This document shows positions 7,827 through 16,735 of a DNA stretch of 48,970 nt, one piece after another. The translations under genes and the position numbers were made by a program. Under the pieces are notes generated by a model. The model ran no database searches. It saw nothing but the letters and a program-made list of their open reading frames with translations, and was not told the DNA's origin. This DNA is from Pelagibacterium lacus (GTDB taxonomy: Bacteria; Pseudomonadota; Alphaproteobacteria; Rhizobiales; Devosiaceae). The stretch is taken from assembly GCF_003345525.1 (NCBI RefSeq), contig NZ_QQNH01000019.1, forward strand, positions 1-48,970. Direction: 5' to 3'. How positions within the stretch are numbered: the first letter of the stretch is position 1; each line of letters opens with the position of its first letter.

Positions 7827-8456
7827 TTATGGCGCTGGGTGGGAAAGCGCCAGCGTCATCATGGCCGGCTCTGATGCGCCTGCCCGTTTCAGACAGGCCT
7901 CTATATGGATGACGATCTCGGCGCTCTCACTGTCGAGACAGACAATCACCAGGCCTGCCGGTTCGGCCACGGTTCGCCCTGCCCTCTCCGCCGTCGCCAG
8001 CGCCGACGTGTTGCTGTCGGATATGCCGATATGGCACCCCGTGACCCCCTCGAGGGCCATAAGGCGATCGGCGATGCCCGCCGCATCCTCCGGCCGATCG
8101 ACAAACCGTCCGACTGCCACATGTCGTCCTGGCGCTTCTCCGCGGCCAACCGGGAATGACCCCACGCAGCGCGCATTATTGCGGTATGACGCCATAACCC
8201 GTCGGGTCCAGGGAGTGGGTGCGTTGAGCCTGTCGATATATGCCGGGGAGGCCGCCACATCTGCATTCTCAAGGACATAGAGAGTGAAAAAGCGCGGCTT
8301 CGCGCGTTCATTGTTCCAGCGCTGGCCGCTCAGAAATCCCGGGATGGACAGGCGTTCCGGCATATGTTCCTGCCGATGCCAGGCGATGAAGTCCTCCTCT
8401 GCGCCAGGCGCGACATCGTTCCAGATCGCCACAAAGCCCAGACCGGCAATAGTCAT
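7827..8456 (-). CDS. dimeric alpha/beta-barrel-like protein, function unknown
   Basis: The 209-aa cytoplasmic protein has an N-terminal half (FVAIWNDVAPGAEEDFIAWHRQEHMPERLSIPGF then GQRW) that resembles the DUF4286/EthD-type ferredoxin-like fold, including the WH-x-EH-x-PE histidines at about residues 28-33. The C-terminal half looks like a degenerate second copy. Proteins of this kind often sit beside catabolic operons, but the reaction is unknown. I start at the ATG at 8456 because GAGG lies just upstream; a TTG at 8462 is possible. It lies 124 bp upstream of dctP on the same strand and may belong to the transporter operon. It is divergent from the lactate-type dehydrogenase. Confidence 0.7.
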   Translation of the reverse strand: MTIAGLGFVAIWNDVAPGAEEDFIAWHRQEHMPERLSIPGFLSGQRWNNERAKPRFFTLYVLENADVAASPAYIDRLNAPTPWTRRVMASYRNNARCVGSFPVGRGEAPGRHVAVGRFVDRPEDAAGIADRLMALEGVTGCHIGISDSNTSALATAERAGRTVAEPAGLVIVCLDSESAEIVIHIEACLKRAGASEPAMMTLALSHPAP

Positions 8457-8618
8457 CCTCAACCTCGATCGCGCGATAGACGGCCCTTCCGGCTTTACGC
8501 CAAATGAAACGCCTTTCGCAATTCCCCCTTCGCGGGGAGTTGCCGGGATTGGTGCTGCGGATTATTCATGATCATGTCGGCGTCGGTTCGAGGCGATGGC
8601 CGGAACTGCGAGTTGCCG

Positions 8619-9773
8619 ATGAACGCCTATACGATCGATGACCTCAAAACCCTGGCCCAGCGCCGCGTCCCGCGCATGTTCTTCGACTATGCGGATTCCG
8701 GTTCGTGGACGGAAGCAACGTATCGCGCCAATGAGGCGGATTTTCAAAAGCTGCTGTTTCGTCAGCGCGTCGCCGTCGACATGACCAACCGCACGCTCGC
8801 CTCGACCATGATCGGCGAGGACGTCTCCATGCCGGTGGCCATCGCTCCCACCGGCTTTGGCGGCATGCAACATCCCGATGGCGAGATGCTTGGGGCAAAG
8901 GTAGCCCGTGCCTTCGGCATTCCCTTTACCCTTTCGACCATGAGCATCTGCTCGATCGAGGACGTTTCGGAAGCCATAGGCGGCGCGCCGTTCTGGTTCC
9001 AGCTCTATGTCATGCGCGATCGCGATTTCATGCACAACCTGATCGACCGGGCCAAGGCGGCCGGGTGTTCGGCCCTGGTGTTGACGCTCGATCTCCAGAT
9101 TCTCGGCCAGCGCCACAAGGACCTGCGCAACGGCCTCTCGGCGCCGCCGAAAATCAATGCCAATACGTTCTGGCAGCTCGCTTCACGCCCGCGCTGGTGC
9201 CTTTCCATGCTTGGCACAAGGCGGCATACCTTTCGCAATATCGTCGGCCATGCCAAATCCGTGGCCGACCTCTCCTCCCTCTCCTCCTGGACGGCCGAAC
9301 AGTTCGACCCGCAGCTTAGCTGGCAGGACATCGCGTGGATCAAGGAGCGCTGGGGCGGAAAGCTGATCCTCAAGGGCATCATGGATGCGGAGGATGCACG
9401 CCTCGCCGCCGCGTCGGGCGCCGATGCGCTGATCGTCTCCAATCATGGGGGCCGCCAGCTCGACGGGGCGCCCTCCTCCATCGCCGCCCTGCCGGCCATT
9501 GTCGAGGCTGTGGGCGAAAAGATCGAGGTGCATATGGATGGCGGCATCCGCTCGGGCCAGGATGTGATGCGGGCCCTCAGCCTGGGCGCCAAGGGTGTCT
9601 ATATCGGCCGCTCCTGGCTCTATGGCGTTGGTGCAGGCGGCGAAGCAGGCGTCAGGACCGTCCTCGACATCATCCGCAAGGAACTCGACCTCACCATGGC
9701 CTTTTGCGGCGAACGCGACATCCGTAATGTCGGCCGCCACAACCTCGTCAATCCGGACGTGCTCAAGTTGTGA
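8619..9773 (+). CDS. lldD: FMN-dependent alpha-hydroxy-acid dehydrogenase (L-lactate dehydrogenase type)
   Basis: The 384-aa FMN TIM-barrel enzyme oxidises an L-2-hydroxy acid to the 2-oxo acid. Visible features are RVPRMFFDYADSGSW near the N-terminus, APTGFGGMQHPDGE with the FMN loop, the SNHGGRQLDG active-site motif (catalytic H276, R279) and MDGGIRSGQDVMRAL with GRSWLYG for FMN phosphate. Motifs fit L-lactate dehydrogenase best, but glycolate, mandelate or other hydroxy-acid activity is possible. The frame is open to an ATG at 8568; I choose 8619 because the family begins a few residues before the YTIDDL segment, though neither start has a clear ribosome-binding site. It is divergent from the barrel protein and TRAP genes, which suggests import and oxidation of the same hydroxy acid. 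Confidence 0.88.
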   Translation: MNAYTIDDLKTLAQRRVPRMFFDYADSGSWTEATYRANEADFQKLLFRQRVAVDMTNRTLASTMIGEDVSMPVAIAPTGFGGMQHPDGEMLGAKVARAFGIPFTLSTMSICSIEDVSEAIGGAPFWFQLYVMRDRDFMHNLIDRAKAAGCSALVLTLDLQILGQRHKDLRNGLSAPPKINANTFWQLASRPRWCLSMLGTRRHTFRNIVGHAKSVADLSSLSSWTAEQFDPQLSWQDIAWIKERWGGKLILKGIMDAEDARLAAASGADALIVSNHGGRQLDGAPSSIAALPAIVEAVGEKIEVHMDGGIRSGQDVMRALSLGAKGVYIGRSWLYGVGAGGEAGVRTVLDIIRKELDLTMAFCGERDIRNVGRHNLVNPDVLKL

Positions 9774-9785
9774 ACGACATAGTCA

Positions 9786-9809
9786 AACGGCGCCCCGGAA
9801 GGCGCCGTT
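9786..9809. terminator. convergent hairpin terminator
   Basis: AACGGCGCC (9786-9794) and GGCGCCGTT (9801-9809) form a perfect 9-bp stem with a 6-nt loop between the convergent lldD and MFS stop codons. T-tracts are short on both strands (TT on plus, TTT on minus), so it is a weak bidirectional terminator. Confidence 0.6.
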
Positions 9810-9816
9810 CGAAAGC

Positions 9817-11313
9817 TCAGTGGCCGGGGACCGGCTCGGCACCCACCGGCTCCTGAGGCGGACGCCGGATGAAGAATGCCGCCACGATCGCGAACAGCGA
9901 AATGACAGCGCCGCACAGGAAGGCAAGCTGGATGCCCTGGGACATGGCCGGGATGGCCGGAACTCCCTCGGACACCAGATCGGCCGTGCGCAACGTCATC
10001 AGCGAGACGAACAGCGCAATGCCGGCCGCGCCCGCCACCTGCTGAATGGTGCCGATCACCGCGCTGCCGTGCGAATAGAGCTTGCGCGGCAGGGAGCCGA
10101 GGCTCGAGGTGAACAAGGGCGTGAACATCAGCGACAGCCCGATGCTGAGCACCACGTGCAGCCCAAGCAGGAACGGGATGGCCGTGTTCTGATTGAGCGT
10201 GGTCATGGTCCAAAGCACGGCCGAAACCAGCGTCGTGCCCGGCACGAGCAGGACGGTGGGGCCGAAGCGATCGAACAGCCGCCCGACGAAAGGCGCCATC
10301 AGCCCCATGACCAGCCCGCCCGGCAGTAGCAACAATCCGGTCTGGGAGGCATCGAGCCCCAGAACATTCTGCATGTAGATGGGCAACAGGATAAGCGACC
10401 CGAACATGGCCATCATGGAAATGCCCATCATCAAGACGCTGATCGAGAAGATCCGCGCCTTGAAGGTCCTCAGGTCGAGCAGCGCGGCATCCCGCTTTTG
10501 CAGCGAGAACTGGCGGGCGATGAACAAGCCCAGCGCTACCACGCCGACGACAACCGGCAGCCACGACGGGAAGGGCATGGCCCCGCCCGCATGGGAAGCC
10601 TCACCGCCCAGGCTGGACAGGCCATAAACCAACCCCCCAAAGCCGAGCGCCGACAGGAGGACCGACAACAGGTCGAGCGGCGCCTTGGTGGGCGTGGTGA
10701 CATTCTGAATCCGGGCCGCGCCCAGAGCCAGGGCCGCGAGGGCAATGGGGAGAACCAGGTAGAACATCCAGCGCCATTCGAGATGCTCGAGGATGAAGCC
10801 GCCAATGGTCGGGCCGAGCGCAGGCGCGACCGAGATGACGATCGAGATGTTGCCCATGGTGCGGCCACGGGACTGCGGCGGCACCAGGTTCATGACTGTG
10901 GTCATCAGCAGCGGCATCATCACCGCCGTACCGCAGGCCTGCACGATGCGGCCGACCAGCAGCACCTCAAAACCCGGCGCAAAGCCCGAGAGCAAGGTGC
11001 CGGCGCTGAACAGCGACATGGCAAGGATAAATACGGGGCGCGTATTTAGCCTCTGCAGCAGATAACCGGTGATCGGGATCACCACGGCCATGGTCAGCAT
11101 GAAAGCGGAGGTCATCCACTGCGCCGACCCGGCGGAGATATCGAGATCGTGCATCAGGTGCGGAATGGCTACGCTCATGATGGTTTCGTTGAGGATCACC
11201 ACGAATGCCGATACCAGCAACAGGCCGATGACCAGCCGATTGCGGGCCGAGTGATCTGGCTCGCCCAAAGGCGTATGGGGCGCGGAGGCGCCGTTCACAT
11301 CTGTCGGTGACAT
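9817..11313 (-). CDS. MFS drug:H+ antiporter, DHA2 (14-TM) family
   Basis: The 498-aa inner-membrane exporter is of the EmrB/QacA type. It has about 14 membrane helices, the early motif VVILNETIMSVAIPHLMHDL (helix 1, DHA2 motif D1), WMTSAFMLTMAVVIPITGYL, motif A-like RLNTRPVFILAMSLFSAGTLLSG, and motif C-like APALGPTIGGFILEHLEWRWMFY at about residues 155-178. These mark a proton-driven multidrug exporter. No membrane-fusion partner lies next to it, so it probably acts alone. The ATG at 11313 has a GAGAT element upstream. The regulator is not apparent in the 272-bp gap to ggt. Substrate unknown. Confidence 0.9.
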   Translation of the reverse strand: MSPTDVNGASAPHTPLGEPDHSARNRLVIGLLLVSAFVVILNETIMSVAIPHLMHDLDISAGSAQWMTSAFMLTMAVVIPITGYLLQRLNTRPVFILAMSLFSAGTLLSGFAPGFEVLLVGRIVQACGTAVMMPLLMTTVMNLVPPQSRGRTMGNISIVISVAPALGPTIGGFILEHLEWRWMFYLVLPIALAALALGAARIQNVTTPTKAPLDLLSVLLSALGFGGLVYGLSSLGGEASHAGGAMPFPSWLPVVVGVVALGLFIARQFSLQKRDAALLDLRTFKARIFSISVLMMGISMMAMFGSLILLPIYMQNVLGLDASQTGLLLLPGGLVMGLMAPFVGRLFDRFGPTVLLVPGTTLVSAVLWTMTTLNQNTAIPFLLGLHVVLSIGLSLMFTPLFTSSLGSLPRKLYSHGSAVIGTIQQVAGAAGIALFVSLMTLRTADLVSEGVPAIPAMSQGIQLAFLCGAVISLFAIVAAFFIRRPPQEPVGAEPVPGH

Positions 11314-11585
11314 TGGATATCTCTTGGTCTGGCGAACCCGCCGCTTCAGCAGGCCCGCGAAATTGGGTCGTGTTCTTTCTGCCTGTCGCCGCGCAAAGTC
11401 AACCCGATATCGGGCATGGACTTCATTCTTTGCGCGCGTGACCGAAAAAATTAAAAGGTTGCCCTCGCGGCGATATGGGCCTTCACTGCCTGATCCGGCC
11501 TTTGGGCCGGACAGACTTCAGGAGTAAAGCCGCTGCGCTGTCTTGGAGGAGGTGTAGCGGGCCACACCAAGGGAAGAGGTTCATC

Positions 11586-13316
11586 ATGCATTTTTTTGGC
11601 CGCGGCGGGGCTTTGCTGTCCGCCGCTCTCCTTTCGTCCGTGCCCGTCTGGGCCCAGGACGTTCCGCAACCCGAAAATACGACAGCCATCGCCGATAACG
11701 AATCCGTGAGGGCTCAGGACTTCATGGTGGCATCGGCCCATCCCCTTGCCACGCAAGCCGGCTATGACGTGCTGGCGGCAGGGGGCAGCGCGGCAGACGC
11801 CGCCGTGGCAGTGCAGACCATGCTCGGACTTGTCGAGCCGCAAAGCTCAGGGCTTGGCGGCGGGGCTTTCCTAGTCTATTTCGATGCCCAAAGCGGCGCG
11901 GTCAGCACGTATGACGCCCGCGAGAAAGCGCCGCTCGCCGCCGACGGCACCTATTGGATCGGCGAGAACGGTGAGCCGATGGCCTTCATGGATGCGGTTA
12001 TCGGTGGCCGCTCGGCCGGCGTTCCCGGCACGCCCATGCTGCTCGAGCGGCTGCATGCCGATCATGGCACCATGGACTGGGCCGATCTGTTGCTACCGGC
12101 CATCGATACTGCCGACAACGGCTTCCAGGTCTCCCAGCGCATGGCGGATTCGGTTGCCAATGCGCAGGGGCTGGATACCTTCGTCGAGGCTTCGGAATAT
12201 TTCCTGCCCGGCGGGGAGCCGATCGCCGAAGGGTCGACCCTCACCAATCCGGCCTATGCCGATACGCTGCGCCTCTATGCCGAGGAGGGCTCCGCGCCCT
12301 TCTATACCGGCGAGATCGCCCAGGATATCGTCGCGGCGCTCAACACCAACATCAATCCCGGCATCCTCACCATGGAGGATTTCGAGGCCTATGACGTCGT
12401 CATGCGCGACCCGGTCTGCATGGATTATCGCGGCTATGAAATCTGCGGGATGGGACCGCCCTCCTCGGGGGCCCTGGCGGTGGGGCAGATTCTGGGCGTG
12501 CTCGAGCACTTCGACCTGCCGTCCATGGAGGATGGGGTGGAGTTCCGGCATCTGTTCGCCGAGGCCTCGCGCCTGGCCTTCGCCGATCGCGGGCTCTATC
12601 TGGGCGACAGCGATTTCGTCGACATTCCGGAAGGCTATCTCGACGAGGCCTATCTTGCCGAACGCAGCGCATTGATCGATCCGGACGCATCAATGGGCAT
12701 CGCCGCTGCCGGTGTTCCTCCCGGATGGGATGAAGCCGCCCTCGCCTCCGACATCGAGCGCCCGCGGGCCGGGACGTCGCATTTCGTGATCGTCGACTCC
12801 GAGGGCAATGCGATTTCCGCGACAACCACCATCGAGAGCGGTTTCGGCAGCCGCGTGATGACGCGGGGCTTCCTGCTCAACAATGAGCTGACCGACTTCT
12901 CGTTCACCGCCGAGGCGAACGGCGCTCCGATTGCCAACCGTGTCGAGCCCGGCAAGCGCCCGCGCTCGTCCATGGCTCCGACCATCGTGCTTGAGGACGG
13001 ACAGCCCATCCTGTTGACCGGTAGCCCCGGCGGCGCGGCGATCATCCACTATACCGCGCTGTCTCTGGTCGCCTTGCTCGACTGGAACATGGACCCGCAG
13101 GAGGCGATCGATCTTCGGCATGTGACCAATCTCAACGGGCGTACCAATGTCGAAGAAGGAGAAGGCGCGGAAGACCTGGCCGCCGGACTGGAAGCACTGG
13201 GCCATGAGGTGGCCATCACCAACCTCAATTCCGGGCTTCATGTCATCGCCATCACGCCCGATGGCCTGATCGGCGCTGCGGACAAGCGGCGCGAAGGCAC
13301 GGCAATGGGCGAATAA
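11586..13316 (+). CDS. ggt: gamma-glutamyltransferase precursor
   Basis: The 576-aa periplasmic N-terminal nucleophile hydrolase cleaves gamma-glutamyl bonds, mainly of glutathione. It has a signal peptide (residues 1 to about 23, ending VWAQ), the MVASAHPLATQAGYDVLAAGG start, GLGGGAFLVYFD near 95 and a self-cleavage site in RAGTSHFVIVD with T397 as new N-terminal nucleophile, like T391 of the E. coli enzyme. The small subunit then carries NNELTDFS, KRPRSSMAPTI and the oxyanion GSPGGAAII. GGGAAGAGG before the ATG at 11586 decides the start. It stands alone between divergent MFS and convergent IclR genes and implies scavenging of extracellular glutathione for cysteine and glutamate. Confidence 0.95.
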   Translation: MHFFGRGGALLSAALLSSVPVWAQDVPQPENTTAIADNESVRAQDFMVASAHPLATQAGYDVLAAGGSAADAAVAVQTMLGLVEPQSSGLGGGAFLVYFDAQSGAVSTYDAREKAPLAADGTYWIGENGEPMAFMDAVIGGRSAGVPGTPMLLERLHADHGTMDWADLLLPAIDTADNGFQVSQRMADSVANAQGLDTFVEASEYFLPGGEPIAEGSTLTNPAYADTLRLYAEEGSAPFYTGEIAQDIVAALNTNINPGILTMEDFEAYDVVMRDPVCMDYRGYEICGMGPPSSGALAVGQILGVLEHFDLPSMEDGVEFRHLFAEASRLAFADRGLYLGDSDFVDIPEGYLDEAYLAERSALIDPDASMGIAAAGVPPGWDEAALASDIERPRAGTSHFVIVDSEGNAISATTTIESGFGSRVMTRGFLLNNELTDFSFTAEANGAPIANRVEPGKRPRSSMAPTIVLEDGQPILLTGSPGGAAIIHYTALSLVALLDWNMDPQEAIDLRHVTNLNGRTNVEEGEGAEDLAAGLEALGHEVAITNLNSGLHVIAITPDGLIGAADKRREGTAMGE

Positions 13317-13335
13317 ACCGCTTGATACGAATACG

Positions 13336-13360
13336 ATGCCGGCGGTTTCCGCCGGCATTT
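13336..13360. terminator. bidirectional terminator between ggt and iclR-type gene
   Basis: ATGCCGGCGG (13336-13345) and CCGCCGGCAT (13349-13358) form a perfect 10-bp stem with a TTT loop, ending in TTT on the plus strand. It lies between convergent stop codons. Confidence 0.8.
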
Positions 13361-13365
13361 TGCGT

Positions 13366-14151
13366 TCAGGCCGGCAAGGTGCCGCCCAGGGCCAGGGTCA
13401 GTTCCCTGGCCGCTTGGGCGACCAGTTCTCCAAGATCGTGGGCCCGCTTCTCGGTGACCCGCACCGCGAGTCCCGAGACCGAAATCGCGCACAGGGCCTC
13501 GGCCTGCACATTGTGGACCACGGCGGCGACGCAGCGCAGGCCAATGACGTTTTCCTCGTCGTCAACGGCATAGCCCCGCTCGCGGATGACGGCGATGTCT
13601 CGGCGCAGCGCGGCAACCGAGGTGATCGAGCGTTCAGTGACCTTGCGCAAGCCGTATTGCCTGACAATGGCTTCGATATCGGCGTCGGGATAGCTGGCCA
13701 AAATGGCCTTGCCCATGCCTGAGCTGGCCATGGGCGCTCTGCCCCCAACCCGCGTGATAGCCCGCATGATCTCGCGGCTTTCGACCTGGGTGAGCACCAC
13801 GACCTCACCATCATCCACCACGCCCAGATTGGCTGTTTCGCGCGTCTGGTCGCGGAGCCGGCGCAGGACAGGCAGCGCCGGCGCCACGAAGTTGCGATGG
13901 CGCACGAAGCTCGCCCCTATGGTGAACGCGCCCCGCCCCACATGCCACAGGCCATCCGAGCGATCGAATTCCACGAAGCGGCGCTGTTCGAGCGTGGTCA
14001 GCAGGCGATGGGTTGTGGAGACAGAGAGGCCGGTACGCCGGGCGAGATCGGTCAGGCGCTGCCCTTCCTCGTCTTCACCCAACACTTCGAGCAGCGCCAT
14101 CGCCCGTTCCACCGACTGCACCGTTCCGCTGCGCTTTGCATCATCCGCCAT
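13366..14151 (-). CDS. IclR-family transcriptional regulator
   Basis: The 261-aa cytoplasmic DNA-binding protein has an N-terminal winged helix (about residues 10-70, SVERAMALLEVLG then LTDLARRTGLSVSTTHRLLTTLEQRRFVE) and a C-terminal effector-binding domain (from about 85) with the IclR signature SGLAVRVTEKRAHDLGELV near its end. I start at the ATG at 14151, which has GGAGGG 4 nt upstream; an upstream TTG at 14175 is less likely. It lies downstream of the spermidine genes but behind their terminator, so it is probably transcribed alone. Its target is unknown. IclR proteins usually control catabolic or transport genes, so the TRAP/LldD block is one candidate. Confidence 0.92.
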   Translation of the reverse strand: MADDAKRSGTVQSVERAMALLEVLGEDEEGQRLTDLARRTGLSVSTTHRLLTTLEQRRFVEFDRSDGLWHVGRGAFTIGASFVRHRNFVAPALPVLRRLRDQTRETANLGVVDDGEVVVLTQVESREIMRAITRVGGRAPMASSGMGKAILASYPDADIEAIVRQYGLRKVTERSITSVAALRRDIAVIRERGYAVDDEENVIGLRCVAAVVHNVQAEALCAISVSGLAVRVTEKRAHDLGELVAQAARELTLALGGTLPA

Positions 14152-14180
14152 CAAACCCTCCGATCCCGACAGCAATACTC

Positions 14181-14218
14181 AAAACAAGACGCCCGCGCCA
14201 TTTTTAGGCACGGGCGTC
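14181..14218 (-). terminator. terminator of the spermidine operon
   Basis: On the minus strand GACGCCCG (14218-14211) pairs with CGGGCGTC (14195-14188) over a 15-nt loop and is followed by TTGTTTT. It lies 24 bp beyond the carboxyspermidine dehydrogenase stop and separates it from the IclR gene. Confidence 0.75.
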
Positions 14219-14241
14219 CGAAATACGTTGATCGTCGTCGA

Positions 14242-15531
14242 TCAGCGCTTGGAGGCCAGCTTTCCGACTTCCACCTTGGCAGGGACCCAATCGTCAAAGG
14301 ACAGGTCGCGCTCGCCATGCTCGTCGCGGATGGAGGTCTGCAGTCCCATCCGGTTGAGCAGGCCAAGGAAGGGCTGCGGGGGCAGTTCTTCCACATTGAC
14401 CATCTTGTGCACGTCCCAGGTGCCCTTGGCGACGAGGATCGCCGCGGCCACCGGCGGCACGCCGGCAGTGTAGGAAATCCCCTGGCTGCCGACTTCGGCA
14501 TAGGCGTCTTCGTGATCGGCGACGTTGTAGATGAAGACCTCACGGTCCGCGCCGTCCTTCTTGCCCTTGACCAGATCGCCAATGCAGGTCTTGCCCGTAT
14601 ATTCCGGGGCCAGCGACGAGGGATCGGGCAACACGGCCTTCACCACCTTGAGCGGCACCACTTCGACGCCTTCGGCCGTCCTGACCGGCTGCTCGGACAG
14701 TAGGCCGAGATTTTTCAGAACCGTGAAGACGTTGATGTAGTGCTCGCCAAAGCCCATCCAGAAGCGGATATCGGGCACATCGAGATTACGCGAGAGCGAA
14801 TGCAGTTCGTCATGCCCCGAGAGGTAGGACGTGCGTTCGCCCACCACCGGCAGATCGTCGGTGCGAGAAATCTCGAACATCTCATTGGTCTGCCACTGGC
14901 TGTTCTGCCACGTGTAGACCTTGCCGGTGAACTCGCGGAAGTTGATTTCGGGATCGAAATTGGTCGCGAAATACTTCCCGTGGCTGCCGGCATTGATGTC
15001 GATGATATCGATGGAGGAAACCTCGTCGAAATATTCATCGACCGCGAGGGCTGCATAGGCGTTGACCACGCCGGGATCGAACCCGGCGCCGAGCACGGCG
15101 GTGATCCCCGCCTTCTCGCAGCGTTCACGGCGCTTCCACTCGTAATTGCCGTACCAGGGCGGCGTTTCGCAGACCTTATCGGGGTCCTCGTGGATGGCCG
15201 TGTCGATATAGGCCGCACCGGTCTGGATGCAGGCTTCGAGCACGCTCATATTGATGAAGGCGGAGCCGACATTGATCACGATCTGGGATCGCGTCTTGGC
15301 GATCAGGGCCTTGGTCGCCTCGATATCGAGGGCATCCAGCTCATGGGCCTTGATGATGCCGGGCTTTTTCAGCGCCTTCTTGTCGAGGACGCTTTTGACG
15401 ATGCTTTCGCACTTTTCGAGTGTGCGCGAGGCAATGTGGATATCCCCGAGCACGTCGTTGTTCTGTGCAGCCTTATGGGCGACGACCTGCGCCACACCTC
15501 CCGCACCGATAATCAGAACGTTCTTTTTCAC
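14242..15531 (-). CDS. carboxyspermidine/carboxynorspermidine dehydrogenase (saccharopine-dehydrogenase family)
   Basis: The 429-aa cytoplasmic enzyme condenses L-aspartate semialdehyde with putrescine (or diaminopropane) using NADPH to give carboxyspermidine (or carboxynorspermidine). It opens with a Rossmann motif (VLIIGAGGVAQVVAHKAAQ), followed by IHIASRTLEK, VINVGSAFINMSVLEACI, AYIDTAIHEDP and VLGAGFDPGVVNAYA, all typical of this branch of saccharopine dehydrogenase-like proteins. It starts with GTG at 15531 after a weak AGAA element. It follows the decarboxylase gene by 73 bp, and together they make spermidine without S-adenosylmethionine decarboxylase, the known alternative route in many alphaproteobacteria. 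The exact product chain length cannot be read from the sequence. Confidence 0.92.
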   Translation of the reverse strand: MKKNVLIIGAGGVAQVVAHKAAQNNDVLGDIHIASRTLEKCESIVKSVLDKKALKKPGIIKAHELDALDIEATKALIAKTRSQIVINVGSAFINMSVLEACIQTGAAYIDTAIHEDPDKVCETPPWYGNYEWKRRERCEKAGITAVLGAGFDPGVVNAYAALAVDEYFDEVSSIDIIDINAGSHGKYFATNFDPEINFREFTGKVYTWQNSQWQTNEMFEISRTDDLPVVGERTSYLSGHDELHSLSRNLDVPDIRFWMGFGEHYINVFTVLKNLGLLSEQPVRTAEGVEVVPLKVVKAVLPDPSSLAPEYTGKTCIGDLVKGKKDGADREVFIYNVADHEDAYAEVGSQGISYTAGVPPVAAAILVAKGTWDVHKMVNVEELPPQPFLGLLNRMGLQTSIRDEHGERDLSFDDWVPAKVEVGKLASKR

Positions 15532-15604
15532 TTCTCACGTATCACCTTTTCAGAGGTTGAACCAAGCTACGCGACGCTGTCGAAATCGGGATCTCACCCC
15601 AGGG

Positions 15605-16711
15605 TTACGACAGGCTCCGCGCGTAGTCCTCAAACGTGAACTCGCGAACGAGTTCCACCTGTCCGTCCAGGTGACGTACCGCGATAGACGGCATCTGGAC
15701 CCCGTTGAACCAGTTCTTCTTGACCATGGTATAGCCGCCAGCATCGAGGAACGAGATACGGTCCCCTGCCTTAAGCTCGGTTTCGAACTGGAACTCTCCA
15801 AAAATGTCCCCGGCAAGACAGGTTTTACCGCAGACAATATAGGTGTGTGGCCCGGTGTTGGGGGCCACGCTGGTATACTCGCCGTAAGTCAGCAGATCGA
15901 GCATATGCGCTTCGGTCGAACTGTCAACGATAGCTACGTGCTTGCCGTTGTACACCGTGTCGAGCACGGTGACTTCCAGCGTCGTCGACTTGGTGACCGA
16001 AGCCTCGCCCGGCTCAAGATAGAGCTGGATGCCGTAGCGTTCGCTCATCGCCTTCAAGCGCTGCGCGAGCTTGTCGATCGGGTAATCGTCGCCGGTGAAG
16101 CGGATTCCGCCCCCGAGGCTAACCCATTCCAGCCCATGCAGAATGTCGGCGTAGCGCTCCTCGATGGTCTGCAGGAGCGTATCGAGGCTGTCATACTCGT
16201 CATTTTCGCAGTTGAAGTGGAACATCACCCCGGAAATGCGATCGAGGACCGGCCGGACGCGCTCCAGATCCCACTCGCCCAGCCGCGAAAACGGCCTTGC
16301 GGGGTCCGCAAGAATGAAATGCGAATGGGAAATGCCCGGATTGAGCCGCAATCCGATCTTCTTGCCCTGCGCCTCCGCCTTGTCGGCGTAGCGCTCGAGC
16401 TGGCTGACCGAATTGAAGATGATCTTGTCGCAGGCCTCGATCGCCTCGTCGATCTCGTGATCGGCCCAGGCCACCGAATAGGCATGGGTCTCCCCGCCGA
16501 ATTTGTCGCGGCCGAGCTTGACTTCATAGAGCGATGAGGAGGTCGTGCCATCCATGTGCTCGCGCATGAGGTCGAAAACCGACCACGTGGCGAAGGCCTT
16601 GAGCGCAAGAACGCATTTAACGCCCGATGCCTGACGCAAATACGATATTTTTTCCAGGTTTCGGAGAAGTACCGATTTGTCGAGCAGATAATAGGGAGTC
16701 TGTAGCGTCAA
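15605..16711 (-). CDS. nspC: carboxynorspermidine/carboxyspermidine decarboxylase
   Basis: The 368-aa pyridoxal-phosphate enzyme of the alanine-racemase/ornithine-decarboxylase fold removes the carboxyl group of carboxyspermidine to yield spermidine. Key residues are the PLP lysine K38 in VLALKAF, HFNCEND, the phosphate-binding SLGGGIRFTG, YLEPGEA, and the CGKTCLAGDIFGEF motif with the active-site cysteine. The only usable start is a TTG at 16711; a strong AAGGAGG (16732-16726) lies 14 nt upstream, longer than usual, so translation may be tuned. It is the first gene of the two-gene spermidine operon, and its leader carries an attenuator-like terminator. Confidence 0.92.
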   Translation of the reverse strand: MTLQTPYYLLDKSVLLRNLEKISYLRQASGVKCVLALKAFATWSVFDLMREHMDGTTSSSLYEVKLGRDKFGGETHAYSVAWADHEIDEAIEACDKIIFNSVSQLERYADKAEAQGKKIGLRLNPGISHSHFILADPARPFSRLGEWDLERVRPVLDRISGVMFHFNCENDEYDSLDTLLQTIEERYADILHGLEWVSLGGGIRFTGDDYPIDKLAQRLKAMSERYGIQLYLEPGEASVTKSTTLEVTVLDTVYNGKHVAIVDSSTEAHMLDLLTYGEYTSVAPNTGPHTYIVCGKTCLAGDIFGEFQFETELKAGDRISFLDAGGYTMVKKNWFNGVQMPSIAVRHLDGQVELVREFTFEDYARSLS

Positions 16712-16735
16712 TTCTTGCGATCGAACCTCCTTGGT

